Shown one piece after another: positions 27,401-34,625 of a DNA stretch of 64,000 bases. Both the position numbers and the translations under genes were made by a program. Where the stretch lies: positions 26,014 to 90,013 of the forward strand of contig JAFXCV010000045.1 in NCBI GenBank assembly GCA_017521325.1, written 5' to 3'. Positions within the stretch are counted from its first letter, which is position 1. Each line of letters opens with the position of its first letter. This DNA comes from Oscillospiraceae bacterium (GTDB lineage Bacteria; Bacillota; Clostridia; Oscillospirales; Ruminococcaceae). The notes under the pieces are model-generated. The model saw nothing but the letters and a program-made list of their open reading frames with translations, made no database searches and was not told where the DNA came from.

Positions 27401-28218
27401 GTAACGGCTTCAAGCTCGGCGGCGCAGGCGTTGGTACTGCACATGTGGTTGAAAACTGTCTGGCATTTGAAAACCTCAACTGCGGTTTTACTGACAACAA
27501 CAACCCTAAGCTTGGCAGTTTGACCAATTGTACCGCATTTGACAACAGCATCGGCGGCAACGGCAAGCCGAACTTCTCCCTCTACCGCTGCACAGACGAT
27601 GGCTGCGACTTTTCCAAGGTGATCTGCTATGTGAAGAACCAGGAGGGCAAGAACGACAAATTTGTCGGCACCATCGAAAATTCCGCATACTACAACAGCG
27701 GCAAGTATTACTATGTGGGCAGCAAGCAGGCAATCAATAACGGTGACAAGATCGGCGAAGTTGTTTCACTGACTGATAATGATTTCATCAGTCTGACAGT
27801 CGGCGCAATGGGTACGGATTTCCATAAGGAGTGGAGAAATGCAAACGGCACGATCTACACCAACGGCTTTGCACAGACAAAGGAATCAAGTCCCTATGCA
27901 GCACTTGGTGCAAAGTTCTACTACTCCGATGATCAGCCTTCTACAGAGCCTCCGGCAACCAATCCGCCCGCAACAGAGCCGCCTGCAACGGATGTTCCTA
28001 CAAATCCCGATCCCGTGGTTTACGGCGATACAAATTGTGATGGTACAGTGGATATCCTCGACATCATCACACTGAACAAGGCACTGCTTGGCAGCACAAA
28101 TCTCAGCGATACCGGCACTCGGAATGCAGATGTTGACGGTGACGGAAAACCGTCCGCAAACGACTCCCTCGCAATTCTCAAGTTTATTGTCAAGGTAATT
28201 GACAAGCTTCCTGTATAA
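24472..28218 (+). CDS. Secreted modular pectate lyase: PL1 - accessory domain - PL9 - dockerin
   Basis: Exported pectin depolymerase of 1248 residues. Order: signal peptide (1-27, cut after PAYA), a fibronectin-like region, a PL1 beta-helix (about 150-530; DGALD, HSYNHFWDSGKCNLQG, HHNWYDHSDSRHPRVR with the catalytic Arg context), a Pro/Thr linker, a ~110-residue beta-rich domain (about 587-695) probably carbohydrate-binding, a second Pro/Thr linker, a PL9 beta-helix (about 742-1155; ADGFAAKLTCGEGN, NNSDDGWDLYAK), a third linker and a type I dockerin (about 1182-1248; GDTNCDGTVDILD and NADVDGDGKPSANDS calcium loops). The dockerin would attach it to a cohesin scaffold. Two lyase folds in one chain suggest action on methylated and unmethylated pectin in one place (inference). 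Confidence 0.92.
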   Translation: MKMKMMKKLTAAMLAMATVVSSVPAYAQNAVAWNMNDTMLSSVKLAQASTSAVVVSESAGYAEGAYAQWSAVTGASGYNVYCDGTKIDSMLIRQYSAYFRADVVGIKSGSHTLKIVPIIGGNEDGSKAAQVQVTSSAHDRSGFAFVNGKAMGAYNADGTLKSNAIVVYVTNANKDTVSVSMDAGSGVTTVTGVQNIITGYKKGKETRPISIRFIGNVTDPGSMAKGDLLVDTVKAGMTLEGIGNDATCNGFGIVIKNSTNVEVRNLGFMNCNSDEGDNCGLQQGNTYCWVHNCDFFYGDAGSDADQAKGDGALDTKKSQYITHSYNHFWDSGKCNLQGANASDTSNYITYHHNWYDHSDSRHPRVRVATVHVYNNYYDGNSKYGIGSTTDSDIFAESNYFRNCAKPMIISKQGSDTESTLSGEAGGMIKAYGNIVEGAKSYKPYSASASNFDCYDVTNKSQQVPSSVAALNGGATYNNFDTASNMYSYTADAAKDVPSIVKQKAGRVNGGDFKWTFNNSVDDSSADVNSALKAALVSYKDSIVAIGSGFTDSTDTPQQTQPPAQTTAPSQTTAPPANTNPPAAAGSYVHDFTANGKDSSFYTISGNLSTSKGTVNYAGKNLTQCLKMETETSISFNAGAGGKLTLVFAEAGKAVKVDGTKYTTDASGIVTVDLAAGAHTITKGDSINLFYMTYASTGGEPTNTTAPSTNPPAQTTATTQTTTVPNNTQPPTVGPTIPSDAKVIYCSPNGKGSGMTKDDPTDVKSAVAAVPAGGVIYLLGGTYQFSETIMIDQNNSGTADALKTISAYPGETVVWDFTGLGEADPSKRGVVLDGSYWHWYGFEITKAADNGMLLSGNHNTIEMMIFNDNQDTGLQLSRYRTDTNTIAQWPSYNLILNCTSKNNCDNATMENADGFAAKLTCGEGNVFDGCLAYNNSDDGWDLYAKTETGPIGVVTIRNSIAFRNGYTEFGEGYGDCDGNGFKLGGAGVGTAHVVENCLAFENLNCGFTDNNNPKLGSLTNCTAFDNSIGGNGKPNFSLYRCTDDGCDFSKVICYVKNQEGKNDKFVGTIENSAYYNSGKYYYVGSKQAINNGDKIGEVVSLTDNDFISLTVGAMGTDFHKEWRNANGTIYTNGFAQTKESSPYAALGAKFYYSDDQPSTEPPATNPPATEPPATDVPTNPDPVVYGDTNCDGTVDILDIITLNKALLGSTNLSDTGTRNADVDGDGKPSANDSLAILKFIVKVIDKLPV

Positions 28219-28224
28219 TCACGA

Positions 28225-28247
28225 TGGGGCGGCATGATGCCGCCCCA
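28225..28247 (+). terminator. Hairpin after the pectate lyase gene
   Basis: A 10-bp GC-rich stem (28225-28234 with 28238-28247), TGA loop, followed by CATTTATC, a weak T-tract. Probably a terminator, perhaps leaky into the acetyltransferase gene. Confidence 0.65.
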
Positions 28248-28278
28248 CATTTATCTGCCATTGAAACGAGGTGAACCT

Positions 28279-28812
28279 ATGGAATTGAAAAAAGCCACAG
28301 ATGAGGAACTCGGTTTTATCAAAACGCTCTATTTTAGGGCGTTTCCCAGCCAGGAGAGAAAGCCCTTTACGTTAATACGCAGGCAGCGTGCCAAGGGGCT
28401 TCTGGAGGTCTGGACTGCAAGCGATGGGGGAGTGCCCGTCGGATTTGCCATCACCGCCGTATCCGATTCCCTCGTGCTGCTTGACTATCTGGCAGTTTCC
28501 GATGCGCACCGCAGTAAGGGGCTGGGCAGCAGTATCCTCCGTGCGCTTGCAGAAATCTATGGTGATACCCCAATTTTTCTGGAGATTGAAAAGCCCGATA
28601 TCCATGCGAAAAATCAGTCGGAGCGCCTTGCTCGCAAGGCGTTTTATCTACGCAACGGCTATCGTGAAGCCGGAATCAATGTCCTTCTCTGGGGCGTGAA
28701 AATGGAAATTCTCACAACGGCAGACAGCCTGACGTTTGCAGAGTGCGACCGCATCTATGATCGTATCTACGGAACACGACATTCGCAGATCATTCGGGAG
28801 CTTCATTTGTAA
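28279..28812 (+). CDS. GNAT family N-acetyltransferase
   Basis: A 177-residue acetyl-CoA-dependent transferase of unknown substrate. The fold is shown by the beta4-alpha3 segment LLDYLAVSDAHRSKGLGSSILRALAE, containing the acetyl-CoA pyrophosphate loop (R-x-x-G-x-G, here RSKGLG), and FYLRNGYREAG near 140. ATG 28279 is preceded by GAGGTG. Upstream in-frame codons at 28234 lie in the pectate lyase terminator and are not used. Confidence 0.85.
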   Translation: MELKKATDEELGFIKTLYFRAFPSQERKPFTLIRRQRAKGLLEVWTASDGGVPVGFAITAVSDSLVLLDYLAVSDAHRSKGLGSSILRALAEIYGDTPIFLEIEKPDIHAKNQSERLARKAFYLRNGYREAGINVLLWGVKMEILTTADSLTFAECDRIYDRIYGTRHSQIIRELHL

Positions 28813-28848
28813 GGCTGCACAAAATTGAAGGCGATTTTTGTGCAGTCC
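28813..28848 (+). terminator. Hairpin after the acetyltransferase gene
   Basis: Arms 28813-28824 and 28836-28848 pair as a long stem with T-rich sequence downstream. Likely terminator of the acetyltransferase transcript. Confidence 0.6.
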
Positions 28849-28953
28849 TACAAAGTTTCTTGTTGTTTTCAAAAAAGTGTCAATTTTTGCCTTTCTTTGT
28901 TGTCTATATATTATAGAGCCGTGTCAGAACGGCAAAAATAAAGGAGGGAGCGT

Positions 28954-29181
28954 ATGATACAGGAGTACAACCAGACAAGAAAAATTATGCATGACAGGCT
29001 GCGGAAACTCCGCAAATCCAACCACATCACACAGGAGGAGCTTTCCCGACAGCTCGGCATCAGCAGGCGAACCTATGCCAATTACGAGCGTGGCGTTCAT
29101 GCAATGCCGGCGGAGATTCTTGTCCGTATTGCGGACACCTTTGATGAAAGCCTTGATTATCTGACGGGCAGAACTTCCTGA
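28954..29181 (+). CDS. Small XRE-family HTH regulator
   Basis: A 75-residue protein that is almost only a Cro/CI-type helix-turn-helix: LRKLRKSNHITQEELSRQLGISRRTYANYERGVHAMPAEILVRIADTF, then DYLTGRT. GGAGGGAG lies 5-7 bases before ATG. A plausible promoter (TTTGCC 28886, 17 bp, TATTAT 28909) and a GCCGT/ACGGC hairpin (28919-28935) precede it. Target unknown; its neighbour across the terminator is cls. Confidence 0.88.
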   Translation: MIQEYNQTRKIMHDRLRKLRKSNHITQEELSRQLGISRRTYANYERGVHAMPAEILVRIADTFDESLDYLTGRTS

Positions 29182-29195
29182 GAAAATGCGATTTC

Positions 29196-29225
29196 GTACT
29201 GTGCATCCGCACAGTACTTTTTTTC
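29196..29225 (+). terminator. Intrinsic terminator after the HTH gene
   Basis: Perfect 9-bp stem (29196-29204 with 29209-29217), ATCC loop, then eight T. Confidence 0.92.
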
Positions 29226-29254
29226 TTAGCTACTGGAAAATACAGTGCAACTGT

Positions 29255-29273
29255 GGTATAATAAAATTATACC
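29255..29273 (+). promoter_or_regulatory. Palindrome embedding the -10 of the cls promoter
   Basis: GGTATAAT and ATTATACC are perfect 8-bp arms around AAA. The left arm contains a perfect TATAAT (29257-29262), the only -10 before cls. A regulator bound here would cover the RNA polymerase site. The -35 match is weak, so activation is also possible. Confidence 0.55.
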
Positions 29274-29304
29274 ATGAAACTTGGGATAGAACAGGAGGTA
29301 AAAA

Positions 29305-30837
29305 ATGCGATCGGAAGAAAAAACAAATGTCCGCAACAGCGTCAGCCGCATGTTTTTTGTTGTGCTGAGTATTCTTATTCAGATCGGCTGGCTCTGCCTG
29401 CTTGTTATAGGACTAAACCGCCATTCCGCATGGATTTCCCTTGCAAGCAGTTTGCTTGCCGCAATTCTCGTGCTGCATATTTATGTGTCCCGTAAGAATG
29501 CCGCATTCAAAATGCCGTGGATCATCCTGCTTCTGCTTCTGCCGCCCCTTGGCGTGATGCTTTACAGCATGTTCGGAAGTGCAGGTGCAACCGCTGCTGT
29601 GAGAAAGCGTTATCGCAAGGTGCAGGAGGAATTTGCCCCCCTGTACGCACGTCCCGATGATGCCCTGCGTGCAGTGGAATCCCGTGATCCTGCCGCAGCA
29701 AATCACATGCGCTATCTTCGGGATTATGCAGGCTGCCCCGTGTTCGCAAATACATCTGTGGAATATTACGGCGATACGATGCAGGCATTTCTTGCCCAGC
29801 TTGAAGCCATGGAACAGGCGGAGCATTTCATTTTCATGGAATACCACGCCATTGAGGAGGCAAAAGCCTTCTCCATGCTCAGGGATGTCCTCGCCCGCAA
29901 GGCTGCACAGGGCGTTGAAGTGCGGATTTTTTACGATGATGTGGGCAGCATTGGATTTATCAACCTCGATTTCATCAAGCGCATGAAGGAAATCGGCATC
30001 GAATGCCGTGCATTCAACCCCGTTATGCCTTTTCTCAATATTTTCATGAATCACCGTGACCACCGTAAAATTACGGTGGTGGACGGAAAAATTGCATTCA
30101 CGGGCGGCTATAACCTTGCCGATGAGTACTTCAACATGACGCACCCTTTCGGCGAATGGAAGGATACAGGCGTGAAGCTCACAGGTGCGGCGGTACGAAG
30201 CCTGACGCTGATGTTTCTGGAAATGTGGAACTGCGACAAGCACACCGATACCGACATCACAAAATACCTGCCGGAATCGACGGCAGAAGGGGAGGGCTTT
30301 GTCCAGCCCTATGCGGATACACCGCTTGATGATGAATATGTAGGGGAGAATGTGTATCTAAATCTGGCAGGCTATGCCAAGCACCGCCTGTGGATCACAA
30401 CGCCGTATCTGATCATTAGTGACGAGATGACCCGTGCGCTTACACTTGCAGCAAAGCGTGGCGTGGATGTGCGTATCATCACTCCGGGCATTCCCGATAA
30501 AAAGGTGATCTATCAGGTGACTCGATCCTATTATGCGCAGCTTGCGGTGCATGGAATCCGTATCTACGAGTACACTCCCGGCTTTATGCATGCAAAGCAG
30601 ATGCTGTGTGATGCGAATGCTGCCGTGGTGGGTACGATCAACATGGACTACCGCAGCCTTTACCACCATTTCGAAAATGGCGTCCTTCTTTGGGAATGCC
30701 CTGCCATTTCCGATATTGCGGATGATTTTGAAACAATGTTCAGGGAAAGTGCTGAGGTCACGGAAAAATATCGCAGCAGCCCGAAGGTTATGCGTCTGGG
30801 ACAGGCATTGCTTCGCTTGCTTGCGCCGCTGCTTTGA
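29305..30837 (+). CDS. cls: Cardiolipin synthase, phospholipase D family
   Basis: Joins two phosphatidylglycerols to cardiolipin at the membrane. The 510 residues start with two hydrophobic segments (about 16-75), then two PLD half-sites: NHRDHRKITVVDGKIAFTGGYNLADEY (HxKx4D, about 254) and MHAKQMLCDANAAVVGTINMDYRS (HxKx4D, about 432). GGAGG lies 9 bases before ATG 29305. Monocistronic, bounded by terminators. Confidence 0.94.
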   Translation: MRSEEKTNVRNSVSRMFFVVLSILIQIGWLCLLVIGLNRHSAWISLASSLLAAILVLHIYVSRKNAAFKMPWIILLLLLPPLGVMLYSMFGSAGATAAVRKRYRKVQEEFAPLYARPDDALRAVESRDPAAANHMRYLRDYAGCPVFANTSVEYYGDTMQAFLAQLEAMEQAEHFIFMEYHAIEEAKAFSMLRDVLARKAAQGVEVRIFYDDVGSIGFINLDFIKRMKEIGIECRAFNPVMPFLNIFMNHRDHRKITVVDGKIAFTGGYNLADEYFNMTHPFGEWKDTGVKLTGAAVRSLTLMFLEMWNCDKHTDTDITKYLPESTAEGEGFVQPYADTPLDDEYVGENVYLNLAGYAKHRLWITTPYLIISDEMTRALTLAAKRGVDVRIITPGIPDKKVIYQVTRSYYAQLAVHGIRIYEYTPGFMHAKQMLCDANAAVVGTINMDYRSLYHHFENGVLLWECPAISDIADDFETMFRESAEVTEKYRSSPKVMRLGQALLRLLAPLL

Positions 30838-30852
30838 GGTGCATCGGAACGA

Positions 30853-30890
30853 GAGGTTACGGGTATCTTATGAAATCCGTAACTTCTTTT
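30853..30890 (+). terminator. Terminator after cls
   Basis: Arms 30853-30862 and 30877-30886 (10 bp, one G-U) around a 14-base loop, followed by TTTTG. Fifteen bases after the cls stop. Confidence 0.6.
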
Positions 30891-31065
30891 GTATTGAGGC
30901 AATACCGCTATTCTGATACATAATTCAGTGAAGCATTCACATACTACTTCCGAGGTGATAAGCATGGCAGAACGATTCTTATCAGTAGGGGGCACCTTGT
31001 AAAAAGTGCATAAATTTCACAATTGTTTTTAATCAAAAATGGCTATTCGATTCTTGCAAAATCCA

Positions 31066-31094
31066 TTGACAAAAATATAACGATGTGCTACAAT
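31066..31094 (+). promoter_or_regulatory. Promoter of adhE
   Basis: TTGACA (31066-31071), 17 bp, TACAAT (31089-31094), leaving a ~70-base leader before adhE. A strong constitutive-type promoter, as expected for a major fermentation enzyme. Confidence 0.8.
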
Positions 31095-31167
31095 GATAGT
31101 AGGGAAGCAGAAATCTTCCCCATGACAACGACGATTCCTGAAAGTTTTTAGAATGGAGAGGAAAACT

Positions 31168-33786
31168 ATGAAAGATGCAAATGCAACTGCCGGAACAGTG
31201 GCTTTGGTAGACAACGTGGACGCACTGATGAACAAGATTCAAGAAGTTCGTGCGGCACAGGCAAAATTTGCGACCTACACACAGGAGCAGGTAGACAAGA
31301 TTTTCAGAGCTGCTGCACTTGCTGCAAACCATGCAAGAATTCCGCTTGCCAAGATGGCAGTGGAAGAAACCGGCATGGGTGTTGTAGAGGATAAGGTTAT
31401 CAAGAACAATTATGCATCCGAATATATTTATAACGCATTCAAGAACACCAAGACCTGCGGTGTGATTGAGGAGGATAAGGTGTTCGGTACCATTACCATC
31501 GCAGAGCCCATCGGCGTGGTAGCTGCGGTTATCCCGACCACCAACCCCACATCTACGGCAATTTTTAAGTGCCTGATTTCTCTGAAAACCAGAAACGGTA
31601 TCATTATCAGTCCCCATCCGAGAGCAAAGAAATCCACCATTGAGGCTGCAAGAATCGTTCTGGAGGCTGCTGTCAAGGCAGGCGCTCCCGAGGGCATTAT
31701 CGGCTGGATCGACGTTCCTTCTCTGGAAATGACCAATACCGTCATGAAGGAATCCGATATCATCCTTGCAACAGGCGGCCCCGGCATGGTAAAGGCTGCC
31801 TATTCCAGCGGCAAGCCCGCACTGGGCGTGGGCGCAGGCAATACTCCTGCCATTATCGACAAGAGTGCGGACATCCGGCTTGCAGTCAACTCCATCATCC
31901 ACTCCAAGACCTTTGACAACGGTATGATCTGCGCATCTGAGCAGTCTGTGATCGTTGACAAGAGCATTTATAAGGAAGTCAAGAAGGAGTTTGTCAAGAG
32001 AGGCTGCTATTTCCTGACTGAAAAGGAAACCGAAAAGGTTCGCAAGACCATCATTATCAACGGTGCGCTCAATGCGAAGATTGTTGGTCAGCCTGCCGCT
32101 AAAATTGCGGAGCTTGCAGGTGTAAAGGTGGATCCCGACACAAAGATCATCATTGGTGAGGTGACCAATGTTTCCATTGATGAGGAGTTTGCACATGAAA
32201 AGCTCTCTCCCGTACTTGCAATGTATAAGTCCGACAGCTTCTCCGATGCCATCGAAATGGCAGACAGACTCGTACAGGACGGCGGCTACGGCCACACTTC
32301 CTCCCTGTATGTGGATGCTGTGCATGAGCGTGAGAAGATCGACGCATTCGGCGCAAGAATGAAAACCTGCCGTATTCTCGTAAATACTCCGTCCTCCCAC
32401 GGCGGTATCGGCGATCTGTACAACTTCAATCTCGCTCCTTCCCTGACACTTGGCTGCGGTTCCTGGGGCGGCAACTCCGTATCCGAAAACGTGGGCGTCA
32501 AGCACCTGATCAATATCAAGACTGTCGCAGAGAGGAGAGAGAATATGCTGTGGTTCAGAACCCCCCAGAAGGTATACTTCAAGAAGGGCTGCCTGCCGGT
32601 TGCACTCGACGAACTCAAGAACGTTATGGGCAAGAAGCGTGTATTCCTCGTAACCGACAGCTTCCTGTATAAGAATGGTTATACCAAGTGTGTGACCGAT
32701 AAGCTTGATGAAATGAACATTGCCTACACCGTATTCTCCGATGTAGAGCCGGATCCGACGCTGATTTCTGCACAGAAGGGCGCAGAGGCAATGACAAAGT
32801 TCGAACCCGACTGCATTATTGCACTCGGCGGCGGTTCCGCAATGGACGCTGCAAAGATCATGTGGGTACTCTACGAGCATCCCGATGCAGACTTCCTGGA
32901 TATGGCAATGCGCTTCATCGACATCCGCAAGAGAATCTACACATTCCCGAAGATGGGTGAGAAGGCATATTTCATTGCCATCCCCACATCCTCCGGTACG
33001 GGTTCCGAGGTAACACCGTTTGCGGTAATTACCGATCAGGAAACCGGCATCAAGTATCCGCTTGCAGACTATGAGCTGCTCCCGAATATGGCAATCATTG
33101 ACACGGATCTCATGATGAGTGCTCCGAAGGGACTGACCTCCGCATCCGGTATCGACGCACTGACACATGCACTTGAAGCATATGCATCCGTCATGGCAAC
33201 CGATTATACTGACGGTCTTGCGCTCAAGGCAATGAAGAATATCTTCACATATCTGCCGACAGCATACGAAAACGGCGATGATCCGATTGCCCGTGAGAAG
33301 ATGGCAAACGCTTCCACTATGGCAGGTATGGCATTTGCAAATGCATTCCTCGGCGTGTGCCATTCCATGGCGCATAAGCTTGGTGCATACCACCACTTGC
33401 CGCACGGCGTTGCCAATGCACTGCTGATCAATGAGGTCATGAAGTTCAACATTGCAGAAGCACCCAGAAAGATGGGTACCTTCTCCCAGTATCAGTATCC
33501 GCAGGCACTGGAGCGTTACGCAGAATGCGCAAGATTTGTAGGCGTTTCCGGCAAGAATGATATGGAAGTATTTGAGAAGTTCCTTGAAAAGATCGACGAG
33601 CTGAAGGCTGCGGTCGGCATCAAGAAGAGCATCAAGGACTATGGCATCGAGGAATCCGCATTCCTCGAAACACTTGACGAGATGGTAGAGCAGGCATTTG
33701 ACGACCAGTGTACAGGTGCAAATCCGAGATATCCGCTGATGAGCGAGATCAAGGAAATGTATCTGAAGGCATATTACGGCAACTGA
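31168..33786 (+). CDS. adhE: Bifunctional aldehyde/alcohol dehydrogenase
   Basis: Reduces acetyl-CoA to acetaldehyde and then ethanol, regenerating two NAD. The 872 residues join an N-terminal CoA-acylating aldehyde dehydrogenase (about 15-440; GVGAGNTP, catalytic Cys in DNGMICASEQ near 252) and a C-terminal iron-dependent alcohol dehydrogenase (about 455-870; GGGSAMDAAK, iron ligands in ALTHALEAYAS and HSMAHKLGAYHHLPHG). Such enzymes form spirosome filaments. ATG 31168 has GGAGAGGAAAACT; the ATG at 31153 overlaps it. Confidence 0.97.
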   Translation: MKDANATAGTVALVDNVDALMNKIQEVRAAQAKFATYTQEQVDKIFRAAALAANHARIPLAKMAVEETGMGVVEDKVIKNNYASEYIYNAFKNTKTCGVIEEDKVFGTITIAEPIGVVAAVIPTTNPTSTAIFKCLISLKTRNGIIISPHPRAKKSTIEAARIVLEAAVKAGAPEGIIGWIDVPSLEMTNTVMKESDIILATGGPGMVKAAYSSGKPALGVGAGNTPAIIDKSADIRLAVNSIIHSKTFDNGMICASEQSVIVDKSIYKEVKKEFVKRGCYFLTEKETEKVRKTIIINGALNAKIVGQPAAKIAELAGVKVDPDTKIIIGEVTNVSIDEEFAHEKLSPVLAMYKSDSFSDAIEMADRLVQDGGYGHTSSLYVDAVHEREKIDAFGARMKTCRILVNTPSSHGGIGDLYNFNLAPSLTLGCGSWGGNSVSENVGVKHLINIKTVAERRENMLWFRTPQKVYFKKGCLPVALDELKNVMGKKRVFLVTDSFLYKNGYTKCVTDKLDEMNIAYTVFSDVEPDPTLISAQKGAEAMTKFEPDCIIALGGGSAMDAAKIMWVLYEHPDADFLDMAMRFIDIRKRIYTFPKMGEKAYFIAIPTSSGTGSEVTPFAVITDQETGIKYPLADYELLPNMAIIDTDLMMSAPKGLTSASGIDALTHALEAYASVMATDYTDGLALKAMKNIFTYLPTAYENGDDPIAREKMANASTMAGMAFANAFLGVCHSMAHKLGAYHHLPHGVANALLINEVMKFNIAEAPRKMGTFSQYQYPQALERYAECARFVGVSGKNDMEVFEKFLEKIDELKAAVGIKKSIKDYGIEESAFLETLDEMVEQAFDDQCTGANPRYPLMSEIKEMYLKAYYGN

Positions 33787-33808
33787 TAACAGGAAGGAGG
33801 ACTGCATC

Positions 33809-34549
33809 ATGGAAATACTTGCACAGCGTGCGACAAAGGTCGTATTCCGTGAAGGAAATTACGCAATTAAGGAATTCAACGAAAACTATTCCAAGGCAGA
33901 CGTGCTCAACGAAGCACTCAATCAGGCGAGAGTAGAGGAAACGGGGCTGCCGATTCCGAAGCTCATCGAGGTCAAGAAGATTGATAACAAGTGGGCGATC
34001 ATCATGGAGTATGTGGAGGGCAAGACCATCGCACAGCTCATCGAGGAGCATCCCGAAAAGGAAGATGAGTACCTCGAAAAGTTTGTTGACGTACAGCTTT
34101 CCATCCATCAGCAGCGTGCGCCTCTGCTCAACAAGCTCAAGGATAAGATGAACCGCAAGATCTCCGAAACCGAGCTTGACGCAACCACACGTTATGATCT
34201 GCATACCCGTCTTGAGGGCATGCCCAAGCATAACAAGGTGTGCCATGGTGACCTCGGACTTTCCGATGTGATCATCACTGAAAAGGGCGAAGCATTCATC
34301 ATTGACTGGGCACATGCCACACAGGGAAATGCCGCTGCCGACGCAGCACGTTCCTACCTTAAGCTTTGTCTTGAGGGCAAGGGGGAAATGGCAAGCAAGT
34401 ACCTCAAGCTGTTCTGCAAAAAGAGCGATACCGCAAAGCAGTATGTGCAGAAGTGGATGCCCATCGTTGCGGCTTCCCAGACTGTGAAGGGCAAGGCAGA
34501 AGAACGTGAGCTTCTCCTGAGCTGGGTAAGCGTTGTGGATTACGAATAA
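33809..34549 (+). CDS. Kinase-fold protein of the aminoglycoside phosphotransferase (APH) type
   Basis: A 246-residue small-molecule kinase-like protein. Visible: Lys in NYAIKEF (ATP site, about 21), a hinge-like IIMEYVEGKTIAQLIEEH, the Brenner motif HGDLGLSDVII (about 149-159) and the metal-binding IDWAHATQGNAAADAARSYL. Family consensus is HGDxxxxN; here the Asn is Asp, which may change metal binding. It begins 22 bases after adhE with AAGGAGG and shares a terminator, so it is coexpressed with adhE. Antibiotic resistance is unlikely from context; substrate unknown. Confidence 0.8.
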   Translation: MEILAQRATKVVFREGNYAIKEFNENYSKADVLNEALNQARVEETGLPIPKLIEVKKIDNKWAIIMEYVEGKTIAQLIEEHPEKEDEYLEKFVDVQLSIHQQRAPLLNKLKDKMNRKISETELDATTRYDLHTRLEGMPKHNKVCHGDLGLSDVIITEKGEAFIIDWAHATQGNAAADAARSYLKLCLEGKGEMASKYLKLFCKKSDTAKQYVQKWMPIVAASQTVKGKAEERELLLSWVSVVDYE

Positions 34550-34556
34550 ACAAATT

Positions 34557-34584
34557 GCTCCCGATCATTCGATCGGGAGCTTTT
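34557..34584 (+). terminator. Terminator of the adhE transcript
   Basis: Perfect 10-bp stem (34557-34566 with 34571-34580), ATTC loop, TTTTG. Confidence 0.9.
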
Positions 34585-34596
34585 GCTTGCAAAAAG

Positions 34597-34623
34597 AATC
34601 CCCACCTCTCGGTGGGGATTTTC
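34597..34623 (-). terminator. Terminator of the GH9 gene (also usable from the plus strand)
   Basis: Perfect 10-bp stem (34597-34606 with 34611-34620), TCTC loop. On the minus strand it is followed by a CTTTTT tract, 6 bases after the stop of the cellulase gene. Confidence 0.85.
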
Positions 34624-34625
34624 GT

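Larger units (their letters stand above)
30838..31167 (+). other. Intergenic region between cls and adhE
   Basis: Holds the cls terminator and the adhE promoter. In between, a 12-codon frame (30964-31002) follows a GAGGTGAT Shine-Dalgarno but is too short to judge. AT-rich stretches with TTCACAATTG (31016-31025) recall a Rex half-site, without a convincing second half. Confidence 0.45.

Noticed and set aside
26130..28010. Pro/Thr-rich repeats in the pectate lyase gene as a possible DNA repeat or CRISPR-like array
   Set aside because: They encode ordinary flexible linkers between secreted domains, not spaced identical repeats.
30964..31002. 12-codon frame with a GAGGTGAT Shine-Dalgarno before adhE
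   Set aside because: Lies upstream of the adhE promoter, so would not be a leader peptide of adhE; too short to support.
31005..31040. Possible Rex (redox) operator upstream of adhE
   Set aside because: Only one half-site (TTCACAA) fits; the partner half at the correct spacing does not.
31033..33810. A 925-codon open frame opposite adhE
   Set aside because: Antisense to a complete AdhE with all motifs; a by-product of codon usage.
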